A stretch of DNA of 64,000 nt from Catellatospora sichuanensis (GCF_007483665.1 NZ_VIQO01000030.1:124001-188000); one strand, 5' to 3'. Shown: positions 34,157 to 42,273, numbered from the stretch's first letter. Notes: generated by a model from the sequence alone, not told the origin. A program made the numbers and translations.

Positions 34157-34906
34157 ATGGCCGGGCCCCGCTACCGGGTCATCGCCGCCGACCTCGCCGA
34201 GCGCATCCGCGCCGGGGAGTACCCGCCGGGCACGGCGCTGCCCGCGCAACGCGAGCTGAGCGCGCGCTACGACGTGGCGCTGGCGACGGCGCGGCAGGCA
34301 CTGCAGGCCCTGATCGACGACGGGCTGATCGTGGTCGAAGCGGGCCGGGGCACCTTCGTCGCGCCCGCGCGGCCCGCGTACCGGCTGGACACGCTGCGCA
34401 GCTTCGTCGACGACCTGCGCGACCAGGGACACCAGGTCACCACCGAGGTCGTCTCCTGCTCCCAGCGCGCCATGCCCGCCTGGGTCGCACAGCTGTGGGG
34501 CGAGCGCACCGATGGCACCGCCAAGGCGCTGCGGCTGGAACGGCTGCGGCTGCTCGACGGCGTGCCCGCGATCCACCAGGTGTCCTGGGTGGACCAGCCG
34601 TACGCGCAGCTGGTGCGCGGCGTCGACTTCACCGCCACGGCCCTGTACGCGGCGCTCGCCGACGCGGGCATGGAGATCGCCTCGGCGTCGGAGCGCATCG
34701 CGGCCGCCACCCTCGGCGAGGCCGGCGCGGCCCTGCTGCACCAGAGCGCGGACAGCCCGGTGCTGGTCAGCGACCGGGTGACCCGCACCCGCGACGGCGC
34801 GGTCGGGGTGGTCGACCGGGCCGTGCTCGCGGGCGGGCTGATGCAGGTCCGCGCCGAGCGCACCGTGCACCAGGTGTCGGTGCAGTGGGGCGCCCCGCCG
34901 CGCTGA
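34157..34906 (+). CDS. GntR-family transcriptional regulator (HutC/UTRA type)
   Basis: A 249-residue regulator. Residues 1-70 are the GntR winged helix (YRVIAADLAERIRAGEYPPG, LPAQRELSARYDVALATARQAL, VEAGRGTFVA). Residues about 85-245 are a UTRA ligand-binding domain (RLERLRLLDGVPAIHQVSW, VLVSDRVTRTRDGAVGVVD). UTRA members bind sugars, amino sugars or histidine-type ligands. AGGAGCC precedes ATG 34157. It has no transport or catabolic gene beside it, so its target is unclear; it does not look like an obvious partner of the palindrome found near 1.5 and 15.2 kb. Confidence 0.88.
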   Translation: MAGPRYRVIAADLAERIRAGEYPPGTALPAQRELSARYDVALATARQALQALIDDGLIVVEAGRGTFVAPARPAYRLDTLRSFVDDLRDQGHQVTTEVVSCSQRAMPAWVAQLWGERTDGTAKALRLERLRLLDGVPAIHQVSWVDQPYAQLVRGVDFTATALYAALADAGMEIASASERIAAATLGEAGAALLHQSADSPVLVSDRVTRTRDGAVGVVDRAVLAGGLMQVRAERTVHQVSVQWGAPPR

Positions 34907-34940
34907 CGGAGACGTGGTCCGGTGCGTCGCGGTGGGGCGC
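34890..34940. terminator. Bidirectional terminator between GntR and MerR genes
   Basis: GCGCCCCGCCGCG (34890-34902, inside the GntR end) pairs with 34928-34940 over 13 bp with one G-T wobble. The two genes converge here. Confidence 0.6.
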
Positions 34941-34947
34941 GCCGGCG

Positions 34948-35319
34948 CTACGCCTGGGCGGCCAGCTCGCGCTCGTAGTAGCGGATCTTCTCGCGCAGGT
35001 GCCCGTACTGCCGTTCCAGCAGCGCCATCTGCTCCTCGACCGCTTCGGCGTGGGCGCGCAGCAGCTCGACGCGATCGGCGACGGTCTCGTCGCCGGTGCG
35101 GGCCAGCTCCGCGAAGCGGCACATCTGGTTGATCGGCATGCCGGTGTCGCGCAGGCAGCGCAGCAGCCCGAGCCAGCCCAGGTCGTGATCGGAGAAGATC
35201 CGCTGCCCGCCGGGCGTGCGGTCGACCTCGCTGAGCAGGCCGATGCGCTCGTAGTAGCGCAGCGTGTCCAGGCTGAAGCCGCTGCGCCGGGACGTCTCGG
35301 AGGGGGTGTAGGCGCTCAT
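34948..35319 (-). CDS. MerR-family transcriptional regulator
   Basis: A 123-residue regulator. The N-terminus carries the MerR winged helix (YTPSETSRRSGFSLDTLRYYE, then RIGLLSEVDRTPGGQRIFSDHDLGWL), followed by a dimerising helix ending REKIRYYERELAAQA. There are two cysteines (near RCLRDTGMPINQMCRF), not the clustered set of metal-binding members. ATG 35319 gives the normal family length; the open frame upstream of it is not MerR-like. It is divergent from an aldo/keto reductase gene, with a textbook MerR operator in the 52-bp gap, so it should activate that gene in response to an unknown, perhaps carbonyl, signal. Confidence 0.88.
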   Translation of the reverse strand: MSAYTPSETSRRSGFSLDTLRYYERIGLLSEVDRTPGGQRIFSDHDLGWLGLLRCLRDTGMPINQMCRFAELARTGDETVADRVELLRAHAEAVEEQMALLERQYGHLREKIRYYERELAAQA

Positions 35320-35333
35320 CCGTCCACGATAGC

Positions 35334-35364
35334 TTGACCTGGAGCGCGCTCCAGGTGTCAGGCT
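35334..35364 (+). promoter_or_regulatory. MerR-type promoter, 19-bp spacer with 20-bp palindrome
   Basis: TTGACC (35334-35339) and CAGGCT (35359-35364) are separated by 19 bp. The perfect palindrome ACCTGGAGCG/CGCTCCAGGT (35337-35356) fills the spacer. Overlong spacers with a central dyad are the hallmark of MerR-activated promoters. Transcription would begin at about 35371, one base before the reductase ATG, implying a leaderless mRNA. Confidence 0.75.
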
Positions 35365-35371
35365 GGCCCGC

Positions 35372-36397
35372 ATGACGACGACACGGACATTGGGCCGCAG
35401 CGGGATCGAGGTCAGCGCGCTGGGCATGGGCTGCTGGGCGATCGGCGGCCCGCTGTGGGGCGACGACGGACAGCCCTTCGGCTGGGGCGAGGTCGACGAC
35501 GAGGAGTCGATCCGCACCGTGCACGCCGCCCTCGACCACGGCATCACCCTGTTCGACACCTCCAGCAACTACGGCGCGGGCCACAGCGAGCGGGTGCTCG
35601 GCCGGGCCCTGCGCGGACGGCGGGACAGCGCGGTCATCGCCAGCAAGTTCGGCTACACGGTGCAGGAGCAGACCCGGCTGGCCACCGGCGAGGACGCCTC
35701 GGCGGCGTATGCGGTCAGCTGCCTCGACGGCATCCTCGACCGGCTCGGCACCGACCACCTCGACCTCTACCAGCTGCACCTGGGCGGCCTGCCCACCGGC
35801 CAGGCCCTCGACCTCGTGGAGACCCTCGAAGACCTGGTCGCGCAGGGCCGCATCCGGGCGTACGGCTGGAGCACCGACGACCCGGAGCGCGCCGCCGCGT
35901 TCGCGAAGGCCGGGACGCACTGCGCGGCCGTGCAGTACGACACCTCGGTGCTGAACGACAACGCCGCCATGGTCGACGTGCTGGCCGCCTGGAACCTGGC
36001 CGGGCTCAACCGCGGCCCGCTGGCGATGGGCCTGCTCACCGGCAAGTATCACGGCGCCGCCGGCGCCATCGGGCGCGACGACGTCCGCGGTCAGAACCCG
36101 GAGTGGCTGCGCTGGTTCACCGACGGCGTGCCCACCCCGGAGTGGGCGCAGCGGGTCGACCGGGTCCGTGCGGCGCTCACCGCCGATGGCCGCACCCTCA
36201 CCCAGGGCGCGCTGGGCTGGCTGCTCGCCCGCAGCCCGCACAACCTGCCGATCCCCGGCTGCCGCACCGTCGCCCAGGCCGAGGAGAACTTCGCCCCGCT
36301 TGCCCGCACGCCGCTGCCCGCCGACGCCTTCGCCGAGGTCGAGTCGCTGCTTTCGGACCTGCGCGGTGCCGTTCGCAGGGTGGATGCTGTCGGCTGA
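35372..36397 (+). CDS. Aldo/keto reductase
   Basis: A 341-residue NADPH-dependent TIM-barrel oxidoreductase. The catalytic tetrad region is seen: FDTSSNYGAGHSE (Asp, Tyr), KFGYT (Lys) and LDLYQLHLGG (His). The end IPGCRTVAQAEENF is the cofactor-binding segment. It should reduce aldehydes or ketones in the cytosol. It is divergent from a MerR regulator and starts about one base after the predicted transcription start, so no Shine-Dalgarno is expected or seen. The last codons lie in a 41-bp tandem repeat. Confidence 0.9.
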   Translation: MTTTRTLGRSGIEVSALGMGCWAIGGPLWGDDGQPFGWGEVDDEESIRTVHAALDHGITLFDTSSNYGAGHSERVLGRALRGRRDSAVIASKFGYTVQEQTRLATGEDASAAYAVSCLDGILDRLGTDHLDLYQLHLGGLPTGQALDLVETLEDLVAQGRIRAYGWSTDDPERAAAFAKAGTHCAAVQYDTSVLNDNAAMVDVLAAWNLAGLNRGPLAMGLLTGKYHGAAGAIGRDDVRGQNPEWLRWFTDGVPTPEWAQRVDRVRAALTADGRTLTQGALGWLLARSPHNLPIPGCRTVAQAEENFAPLARTPLPADAFAEVESLLSDLRGAVRRVDAVG

Positions 36398-36459
36398 CCT
36401 GCGTGGTTGACGTTCGCCGGGTGGTCCCTGCCGGCTCACCTGCGTGGCTGACGTGCGCC
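36378..36459 (+). repeat. 41-bp tandem duplication across a stop codon
   Basis: Units 36378-36418 and 36419-36459 align without gaps over 41 bp; each begins GGGTGG and contains CGGCT.ACCTGCGTGG.TGACGT. A partial third start (CGGTGGACA) follows. Unit 1 includes the reductase stop codon; unit 2 lies outside the gene. Confidence 0.7.
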
Positions 36460-36477
36460 CGGTGGACATATGCGGTC

Positions 36478-36531
36478 GCGGTCTGCTCGTTTCGGGACGC
36501 TTGAGCGTCCCGAAACGAGCAGACCGCTTTT
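36478..36531. terminator. Perfect 24-bp inverted repeat with T-tract
   Basis: Left arm 36478-36501 and right arm 36504-36527 are exact complements across a 2-base centre, followed by TTTT. The core is GTTTCGGGACGCT. It lies after the aldo/keto reductase and is the most perfect hairpin in the window, so a strong terminator is likely. The rest of 36532-36696 shows no gene. Confidence 0.75.
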
Positions 36532-36696
36532 CGCATGTGGCGGGCGTCCCGGGCCGCGTGCCGCGGGAGGCTGTGCACTGCCCTGATCCGCCAGGGCAGG
36601 ACGCCTCCCGCACGGCCGGCAGCCGACAATGCGGTTGCCGCGCGACAGCGGGCCTGTCACCGTTGCCGTCGTGTGGAAGACGGACGGGGCGGGGAC

Positions 36697-37503
36697 GTGA
36701 GCGGGCGACTGCGCGAGATCGCGCGGCAGACGGTGGAGATCGCGGAGCGCGGAGAGTACCGCAATGCGGCGGGGGCGCAGGTCGTGATCGGAACCGCGGT
36801 GCGAGCGGCCGTCGCCGATACCCGCCACCACGAGCCGGACGAGCAGCTGACCCCGACCGGAGCGCGCAACCCGCAGCCGGCGATCGAGGTGACCCGTGAG
36901 TCGACGCTGGTCGCCGCCCGGCGTGCGGGACCGGAGGCGGCCTGCCTGGTGTTCGCCTCGGCGAAGAACCCGGGCGGCGGCTTCCTCGGCGGCGCGAAGG
37001 CGCAGGAGGAGAGCATCGCCCGGGCATCGGCGCTCTACCCCAGCCTGCTGGCCGCGCCGGACTTCTACGCGTACCACCGGGCGCAGCGCGACCTGCGCTA
37101 CAGCGACCGGGTGATCTACTCGCCGGGCGTGCCGGTGTTCCGTGACGACAGGGGCAACCTGCTCGACGAGGCGTACCGGACCTCGTTCCTGACGGCGGCG
37201 GCGCCCAACCTGGGCGCGATCGCCCGCAACCAGCCCGAGCACCTGCCCGACGTGCCCGCGGTCCTGCTGCGCCGGGCGACCCGGGTGCTCGAAGTGGCCG
37301 CCGCACACGGGCACCGCACGCTCGTGCTCGGCGCGTGGGGCTGCGGGGTGTTCCGCAACGACCCGGCGGTGGTGGCGCAGGCCTTCGCCGACGCGCTGCG
37401 CACCGTGGACCGCTTCGACCGCGTCGTCTTCGCGATCTACGACAACCTGTCCGGCACCCCGGTGCACGCGACGTTCGCGAGGGCGTTCGGCGCCGCGGCC
37501 TGA
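36697..37503 (+). CDS. TIGR02452-family microbial poly(ADP-ribose) glycohydrolase-like protein
   Basis: A 268-residue macrodomain-type protein. ASAKNPGGGFLGGAKAQEES contains the PARG signature GGG-X7-QEE (G93-G95, Q103-E105), with the two Glu expected to act on ADP-ribose. The N-terminal SGRLREIARQTVEIAERGEY and the C-terminal GAWGCGVFRNDP are typical of the family. It may remove poly- or mono-ADP-ribose from proteins or nucleic acids. GTG 36697 fits the usual N-terminus; only G-rich sequence (GGGGAC) precedes it. No ADP-ribosyltransferase is nearby, so its partner is unknown. Confidence 0.85.
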   Translation: MSGRLREIARQTVEIAERGEYRNAAGAQVVIGTAVRAAVADTRHHEPDEQLTPTGARNPQPAIEVTRESTLVAARRAGPEAACLVFASAKNPGGGFLGGAKAQEESIARASALYPSLLAAPDFYAYHRAQRDLRYSDRVIYSPGVPVFRDDRGNLLDEAYRTSFLTAAAPNLGAIARNQPEHLPDVPAVLLRRATRVLEVAAAHGHRTLVLGAWGCGVFRNDPAVVAQAFADALRTVDRFDRVVFAIYDNLSGTPVHATFARAFGAAA

Positions 37504-37526
37504 CCGGTGCCGGCAGGCCGGTGCGG

Positions 37527-38153
37527 TCAGAGCGCTGCGGCGGCGCGCAGGCCCAGGCGCGGTGAGGCCAGCACCGGAATGGCGGTCAACCCGCGGTCGG
37601 CGACGGGCGCCATCGAGGCCTGAGCGAGTACGACGACGTCGGCGTCGGTGACCCCGGCAAGCGCGGCGGCGACCCGGTCGAGGTAACCGTCGAGATCATC
37701 GGCCTCGAGGCGGTCCCAGGCGCCGCAGATCATCTTCGCGGACACCGTGACGGGGCGGCCCGCGCGGGCCGCCTCCTCCTCGATCAGTGCCGTGGTCGGC
37801 GCGAGCGTGGTGGCGAGCGCGGCCAGCACGGTGATCCGGGGGCCGGCGGCCACGGCCGCGGCGGCCATCGGCCGGTCGACGCGCAGCACCGGGATGCCCG
37901 CCCGTGCGGCCGCCTGCTCGGCGAGCGCGCCGATGGTGGAGCAGGTGCACAGCACGGCCCGTGCGCCGGCCTCCATGGCGAGGTCGATCTGCTGGGCGAC
38001 CTGGTCCGCGACGGCCGGTACGCCGTGGCGGCGCGCCTCGTCGAGCAGGTGGTCGGCGACGATGTGGTACAGCGTCAGCGTCGGTGCGTCCTCGTTGCGG
38101 AGCCGGTCGAAGGTGAGCACGTGGGCCTGCGAGGTGTGCAGGAGAGCCAGCAT
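37527..38153 (-). CDS. Asp/Glu racemase-family protein
   Basis: A 208-residue member of the aspartate/glutamate/hydantoin racemase superfamily. Two cysteines sit where the acid/base pair is expected: LCTCSTIGALAEQ and AKMICGAWDRLE. VLAQASMAPVAD and IPVLASPRLGL are further family blocks. Substrate cannot be fixed; maleate isomerase- or hydantoin racemase-like activity is possible. It is divergent from an MFS gene with a TetR-type palindrome in the gap, suggesting shared control. GGAG lies before ATG 38153 on the minus strand only weakly. Confidence 0.75.
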   Translation of the reverse strand: MLALLHTSQAHVLTFDRLRNEDAPTLTLYHIVADHLLDEARRHGVPAVADQVAQQIDLAMEAGARAVLCTCSTIGALAEQAAARAGIPVLRVDRPMAAAAVAAGPRITVLAALATTLAPTTALIEEEAARAGRPVTVSAKMICGAWDRLEADDLDGYLDRVAAALAGVTDADVVVLAQASMAPVADRGLTAIPVLASPRLGLRAAAAL

Positions 38154-38266
38154 CGTCGTTCGTTTCCGTGCGAGTCGGACATTCGAGGGCGGGTCAACGT
38201 AGCACCGGGCCGGCCCTGCCTGTCGTCCGGCGAGACGGCCGTCACAGCAAGATCGGGACGCTTTAC

Positions 38267-38288
38267 AAACCGTACGTACGTACGGTTT
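38267..38288. promoter_or_regulatory. 22-bp perfect palindrome, TetR-type operator
   Basis: AAACCGTACGT followed by its exact complement forms a 22-bp palindrome with centre at 38277/38278, ten bases before the MFS ATG and in the gap to the divergent racemase gene. Sites built on CCGTACG are typical of TetR-family repressors. No TetR gene is in the window. Confidence 0.65.
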
Positions 38289-38297
38289 AGTGGCGGC

Positions 38298-39536
38298 ATG
38301 TTCAAGCGCATCCTGCCCGACCCCGGCCCGATGCGGGTGCTCACCGCGGTCACCCTGGTCAACACCATCGGCAACGGACTGTGGGTGACCGTGGGCGCGC
38401 TCTACCTCACGAAGATCGTCGGGCTGTCCCCGGCCGAGTTCGGCCTCGGGCTCACCGCAGCCTCGGCCGTCTGCCTGATCGCGAGCACACCGATGGGCTA
38501 CCTCGCCGACCGCCGCGGCCCGCGCGGCGTCCAGCTCACCTGCTACCTGCTGCTGGCCGGGCTCACCGGCGCGATGCTGCTGGTGGACTCCTTCCCGGCC
38601 TTCATCGCACTGGCCACGGTGACCGCGCTGGCCGACGCGGGACAGCGCGGCGCGCGGGGCGCGATGATCGCGGGTGCGCTGCCGCCCGAGAGCAGGGTAC
38701 GGGGCCGGGCCTACCTGCGTGCCACCACGAACGTCGGCATCTCGCTCGGCGCGGCCCTGGCCGGCATCGCGATCGCCGTGGACACACCTACCGCGTACCG
38801 CCTCATGATCGTGGGCAACGTGCTCAGCTACCTGGCCGCGGCCGTGATCGGCAGCCGCCTGCCCGCCATCGCGCCGGTGCCCGCGGCACCCGGGCCGCGG
38901 CTGGTCGCCCTGCGTGACCGCCCCTACCTCGCGTTCGTGGCGCTCGACGGGCTGATGTCGATGCACTTCGACATCCTCAACGTGGTGCTGCCGTTGTGGA
39001 TCGCCGCCCACACCGACGCGCCGCACTGGCTCATCGCGGTGCTGCTGCTGGTCAACACCACCATGGTGGTGCTGCTGCAGGTGCGCGCCTCCCGCGGCAC
39101 CGAGGACCTCGGCGGCGCCGCGCGGGCCGCCCGCACCGCGGGCCTGTTCGTCGGGGCCGCGTGCGTGCTGTTCGGGGTCACCGCCGGGCTGCCCGGCTGG
39201 GCCGCGGCCGCGCTGCTGGTGGCCGGCGCGCTGGTGCACGTCATCGGCGAGCTGCGCCAGTCCGCGGCGGGCTGGGGGATCTCCTTCGGCCTCGCCCCGG
39301 AGGGCGCACAGGGCCAGTACCAGGCGACCTACGCGATGGGGGCGCAGTTCGGCCGGATGCTCGCCCCGGCCGTGCTGGTCTGGCTGGCCCTCGAGCACGG
39401 CCTGGCCGGATGGCTGGCGATGGCGGTCCTGTTCGCCGCGACCGGTGCGGCGATCCCCGCCGCGGTCGCCTGGGCCCGGCGCACCCCGCGGGCCGTACCC
39501 ACGGCCGCACCGGTGCCGCAGCCGCAGTCCGCCTGA
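38298..39536 (+). CDS. MFS transporter
   Basis: A 412-residue membrane protein with about 12 helices. The loop 2-3 motif is seen as PMGYLADRRGPRGVQL (variant of GxLaDrxGrr), and DAGQRGARGAMIAGALPPESR is an MFS-1 type loop. It probably exports small molecules. ATG 38298 is ten bases from the 22-bp palindrome, so a repressor there would control it directly; there is little room for a leader or Shine-Dalgarno (only GGCGG). Substrate unknown. Confidence 0.85.
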   Translation: MFKRILPDPGPMRVLTAVTLVNTIGNGLWVTVGALYLTKIVGLSPAEFGLGLTAASAVCLIASTPMGYLADRRGPRGVQLTCYLLLAGLTGAMLLVDSFPAFIALATVTALADAGQRGARGAMIAGALPPESRVRGRAYLRATTNVGISLGAALAGIAIAVDTPTAYRLMIVGNVLSYLAAAVIGSRLPAIAPVPAAPGPRLVALRDRPYLAFVALDGLMSMHFDILNVVLPLWIAAHTDAPHWLIAVLLLVNTTMVVLLQVRASRGTEDLGGAARAARTAGLFVGAACVLFGVTAGLPGWAAAALLVAGALVHVIGELRQSAAGWGISFGLAPEGAQGQYQATYAMGAQFGRMLAPAVLVWLALEHGLAGWLAMAVLFAATGAAIPAAVAWARRTPRAVPTAAPVPQPQSA

Positions 39537-39588
39537 CCAGGCGGTCGGTCGGTCAGACGGCTCGCCACCAGGTGATATCTTCGCCGCC

Positions 39589-40044
39589 ATGCCCGACAGT
39601 GCACGCCCGCCGACGACGCCCACCGGGATCTTCAAGCGGGCCGTGCTGGCACTCACCCTGATGGCGGTCTGGGCGTTCCTGCTGTGGGGGTTCTACGGCT
39701 TCGCCGGTGTCGAATACGGCCGACACGACTTCGGCCGCTGGCTCGGCATCGCCGTCACGGTAGGCGTCGCGCTGGCCGGGCTGAAGCTGTGGAGTCAGCT
39801 GTTTGCGGGCGACCCGGCACCGCCCGCTCGCCCGGCCTCCGCGGCGGACGGCCGACGGCGCTGGACCGCCGAGAACGACCGCATGGCGCTGAAGCTGCAC
39901 CACGAGGGTCAGCCCGACCGCGCCATCGGCAAGCGGCTGGGCCGCACCACCACCACCGTGCGCACCCGGCTCGACACGCTGCAGGCCGCGCACGCCGACG
40001 CGGCCGCGCACCGCGACGACAGGGAGCCGGCCGCCCGGCCGTAG
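39589..40044 (+). CDS. Membrane-anchored protein with SANT/HTH-like domain
   Basis: A 151-residue protein I cannot name. Two hydrophobic helices (about 16-36 and 47-66) are followed by a cytosolic part. Residues about 85-120 (RRWTAENDRMALKLHHEGQP and GKRLGRTTTTVRTRLDTL) resemble a Myb/SANT or HTH fold, with a WT.END start and an A.I..RLGRT..TVR recognition helix. A DNA-binding fold tethered to the membrane is unusual for so small a protein. ATG 39589 lacks a clear Shine-Dalgarno. The end lies inside a convergent terminator with the GH29 gene. Confidence 0.65.
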   Translation: MPDSARPPTTPTGIFKRAVLALTLMAVWAFLLWGFYGFAGVEYGRHDFGRWLGIAVTVGVALAGLKLWSQLFAGDPAPPARPASAADGRRRWTAENDRMALKLHHEGQPDRAIGKRLGRTTTTVRTRLDTLQAAHADAAAHRDDREPAARP

Positions 40045-40062
40045 CCAGGGCGGCCGGGGCTC
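40024..40062. terminator. Convergent hairpin
   Basis: GAGCCGGCCGCCC (40024-40036) pairs with GGGCGGCCGGGGCTC (40048-40062) with a 2-nt bulge. It overlaps the ends of both converging genes. Confidence 0.5.
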
Positions 40063-41332
40063 AGTCGCGGCCCTTGCCGCGGTACAGGTCCAGCTCGCCG
40101 TCCAGTTCGACGGCGACCACCGTGGCGTGCGGGTCCAGGTCCGCCGCCGTCGGGGCGTCGACCCAGGTAACGCCCGGCACCTCGCCCAACCCGCCGGTGA
40201 CCCGGTGGCCCAGTTCGGCGCCGGGGCCCAGCACGTACGCCCGCTTGATCGGCGTGCGCAGGCCCTTGAGCGCGATGGTCTCGCCCGGCGCGCCGAAGCA
40301 GACCAGGTAGAGGGTGCGCCGGTCGGCGGACAGCGTGCTCGGCCCGTAGTGGTGGCCCGCGGGCAGCCCGGCGACCGTGCCGAACACCGCCTGCTCGTGC
40401 CGCGCGATCCACGCGCCCAGGCCCTCCAGCCGCTCGACCTGCTCGGCCGGGATCGTGCCGTCGGCTTTCGGGCCGACGTCCAGCAGCAGGTTGCCGCCCA
40501 TGCCGATGGTCTCGGTGAAGTAGCGCACCAGCTGGCCCACGGACTTCTGGTTGGTGTCGCTGTGGCGGTAGCCCCACGAGTCGTTGACGGTCAGGCACAA
40601 CTCCCACGGACCGTCCGGCGCCTGCATCGGGATGCCCTGCTCCGGGGTGGCGTAATCGCCGTAGGACATCATCCGCGCGTTGAGGACGGTCTCCGGGTTG
40701 GCGGTGAGGATCTGCTCGGACAGCTCCCGCATGCGCCACTGCTGCTCGCTGCGCTCCCACTCGCCGTCGAACCAGAGCAGGTCCGGGCGGTAGCGGTCGA
40801 TCAGCTCGCCGACCTGCCCGTCGCGGTAGGACAGGTAGCGGGTCCAGGCCTGCGGATCGTCGGGCCTGCCGTCCTGCGGGGCGACCCACTCGCTGTCGTT
40901 GACGTGCTGGGCCTCGCCCTGGCTGCGCACCGACGGGTAGTCGGGGTGGTTCCAGTCCGAGTGCGAGTAGTAGAGGCCGACCTTGAGCCCGCGCTCGCGC
41001 AGCGCCTGCGCGTACGGGCCGATCAGGTCGCGCCCGGCCGGGGTGTGCTCGACGACGTTGCGGCCGCCCTGCGCGGAGTCCCACAGCGCGATGCCGTCGT
41101 GGTGGCGGGCGGTCAGCACCGCGTAGCGCGCACCGACCCGGGCGAACAGGTCCGCCCAGGCCTTCGGGTCGTAGTTCTCGCCCGCGAAGCCGTCCTGCTG
41201 GCGCATGTACTGCTCGTGCGGGACCTCGCCGGCGTAGAAGGCCCACGACTCCAGGGTGCCGTCGACGGCGTAGATCCCCCAGTGGAGGAAGATGCCGAGT
41301 TTGGCCTCGGCGAACCAGGGCTGCATCGCCAC
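40061..41332 (-). CDS. Alpha-L-fucosidase (GH29), intracellular
   Basis: A 423-residue GH29 enzyme releasing L-fucose from glycans with retention of configuration. WFAEAKLGIFLHWGIY starts the barrel, ARHHDGIALWDS is the substrate-binding histidine block, and RPDLLWFDGEWE carries the nucleophile D189. No signal peptide is present, so it acts on imported oligosaccharides. A GTG start at 41332 is placed seven bases after AAGGAG. It is divergent from an AraC regulator 105 bp away, which probably controls it. Although on another operon, it could finish degradation of fucosylated fragments made by the secreted glycosidases of region 1. Confidence 0.9.
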   Translation of the reverse strand: MAMQPWFAEAKLGIFLHWGIYAVDGTLESWAFYAGEVPHEQYMRQQDGFAGENYDPKAWADLFARVGARYAVLTARHHDGIALWDSAQGGRNVVEHTPAGRDLIGPYAQALRERGLKVGLYYSHSDWNHPDYPSVRSQGEAQHVNDSEWVAPQDGRPDDPQAWTRYLSYRDGQVGELIDRYRPDLLWFDGEWERSEQQWRMRELSEQILTANPETVLNARMMSYGDYATPEQGIPMQAPDGPWELCLTVNDSWGYRHSDTNQKSVGQLVRYFTETIGMGGNLLLDVGPKADGTIPAEQVERLEGLGAWIARHEQAVFGTVAGLPAGHHYGPSTLSADRRTLYLVCFGAPGETIALKGLRTPIKRAYVLGPGAELGHRVTGGLGEVPGVTWVDAPTAADLDPHATVVAVELDGELDLYRGKGRD

Positions 41333-41437
41333 GATGGTGCTCCTTGACTGTCATTTCTGGTCGACGGTGGGTAAGGCTATGGCCCGATCGCCTGGCAGCG
41401 CGTGGGTCAGGCTCACCATCACTGGTAGGTTTTCACC

Positions 41438-42238
41438 ATGGCGGGGTTGCTCGTACCCGGCGGACGGAGCGTGCGCCTGCACCTGGACACCCCGCCGCAG
41501 GTGGCCAACATCGGCGTCGGTGTGCACGGCACGACCGTGGCCCGCGAGTCGTTCCTGCTGCCCGAGTTGTGGCAGCTCCACCTGTACGGCTACCAGGGCG
41601 AACTCACCGCGGGCGGCGTCACGCATGCGATCCGCCCCGGTCACGTCAGCCTGATCCCGCCCGGCGTCGGGGTGCGTTTCGACTATCGGGGCCGCTCCGA
41701 ACACCTCTACGCCCACCTGCGCATCCCGCGCACCGGCACGCCGCTGCCGGTGCCCGTGATGCAGGACGCCGGAGCACAGGCCGCTGCGCTGTCGACCATG
41801 CTGCGCCAGGCGGTGGCGGCCTCGCCGCGCCCGACGCGCCAGTCCGCGGCGGAGGTGTGGGCGGTGCTGTGGCGGGTGGCCCAGCTGCCGCGCGCCGCGC
41901 CCGACACCCGATCCGGCGAGCCGCATCCCGCGGTCGCCGCGGCGATGGCCTACCTCGAGTCGCGGCTGGCCGAGCCGGTGTCGGTGCCGGACATCGCCCG
42001 GCACGCGGGGGTGTCGCACAACCACCTGACCCGGCTGTTCCGGGCCGAGACCGGGGACACGGTGGTGGCGTACCTGCGCCGCCGTCGCCTGGCGCGGGCC
42101 GAGCACCTGCTGCGCCGCTCGACGCTGTCGATCCCGGCAATCGCCGCCTCTGTCGGCATCGCCGACCTTCAGGCGTTCAACAAGGCCTGCCGCCGCGAGT
42201 TCGGCCTGTCCCCGCGCGGACTGCGCGCCGCCCGCTGA
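41438..42238 (+). CDS. AraC-family transcriptional regulator
   Basis: A 266-residue regulator: an N-terminal cupin-like ligand domain (GYQGELTAGGVTHAIRPGHV and LIPPGVGVRFDY) and a C-terminal double HTH (SVPDIARHAGVSHNHLTRLF and TLSIPAIAASVGIADLQAFN). Cupin AraC proteins usually sense sugars and activate a neighbouring catabolic gene; the divergent GH29 fucosidase is the obvious target, with fucose or a fucoside as likely inducer (inference). Confidence 0.88.
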   Translation: MAGLLVPGGRSVRLHLDTPPQVANIGVGVHGTTVARESFLLPELWQLHLYGYQGELTAGGVTHAIRPGHVSLIPPGVGVRFDYRGRSEHLYAHLRIPRTGTPLPVPVMQDAGAQAAALSTMLRQAVAASPRPTRQSAAEVWAVLWRVAQLPRAAPDTRSGEPHPAVAAAMAYLESRLAEPVSVPDIARHAGVSHNHLTRLFRAETGDTVVAYLRRRRLARAEHLLRRSTLSIPAIAASVGIADLQAFNKACRREFGLSPRGLRAAR

Positions 42239-42273
42239 ACCGGCTTCCACTGTCGTTTATTGCACTCGACAGC

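Noticed and set aside
34157-34906. GntR/UTRA protein as the regulator of the palindrome shared at 1.5 and 15.2 kb
   Set aside because: It is 19 kb away with its own different palindrome upstream (GGGACTAGTCCC), and nothing in the sequence links it to the glycan block.
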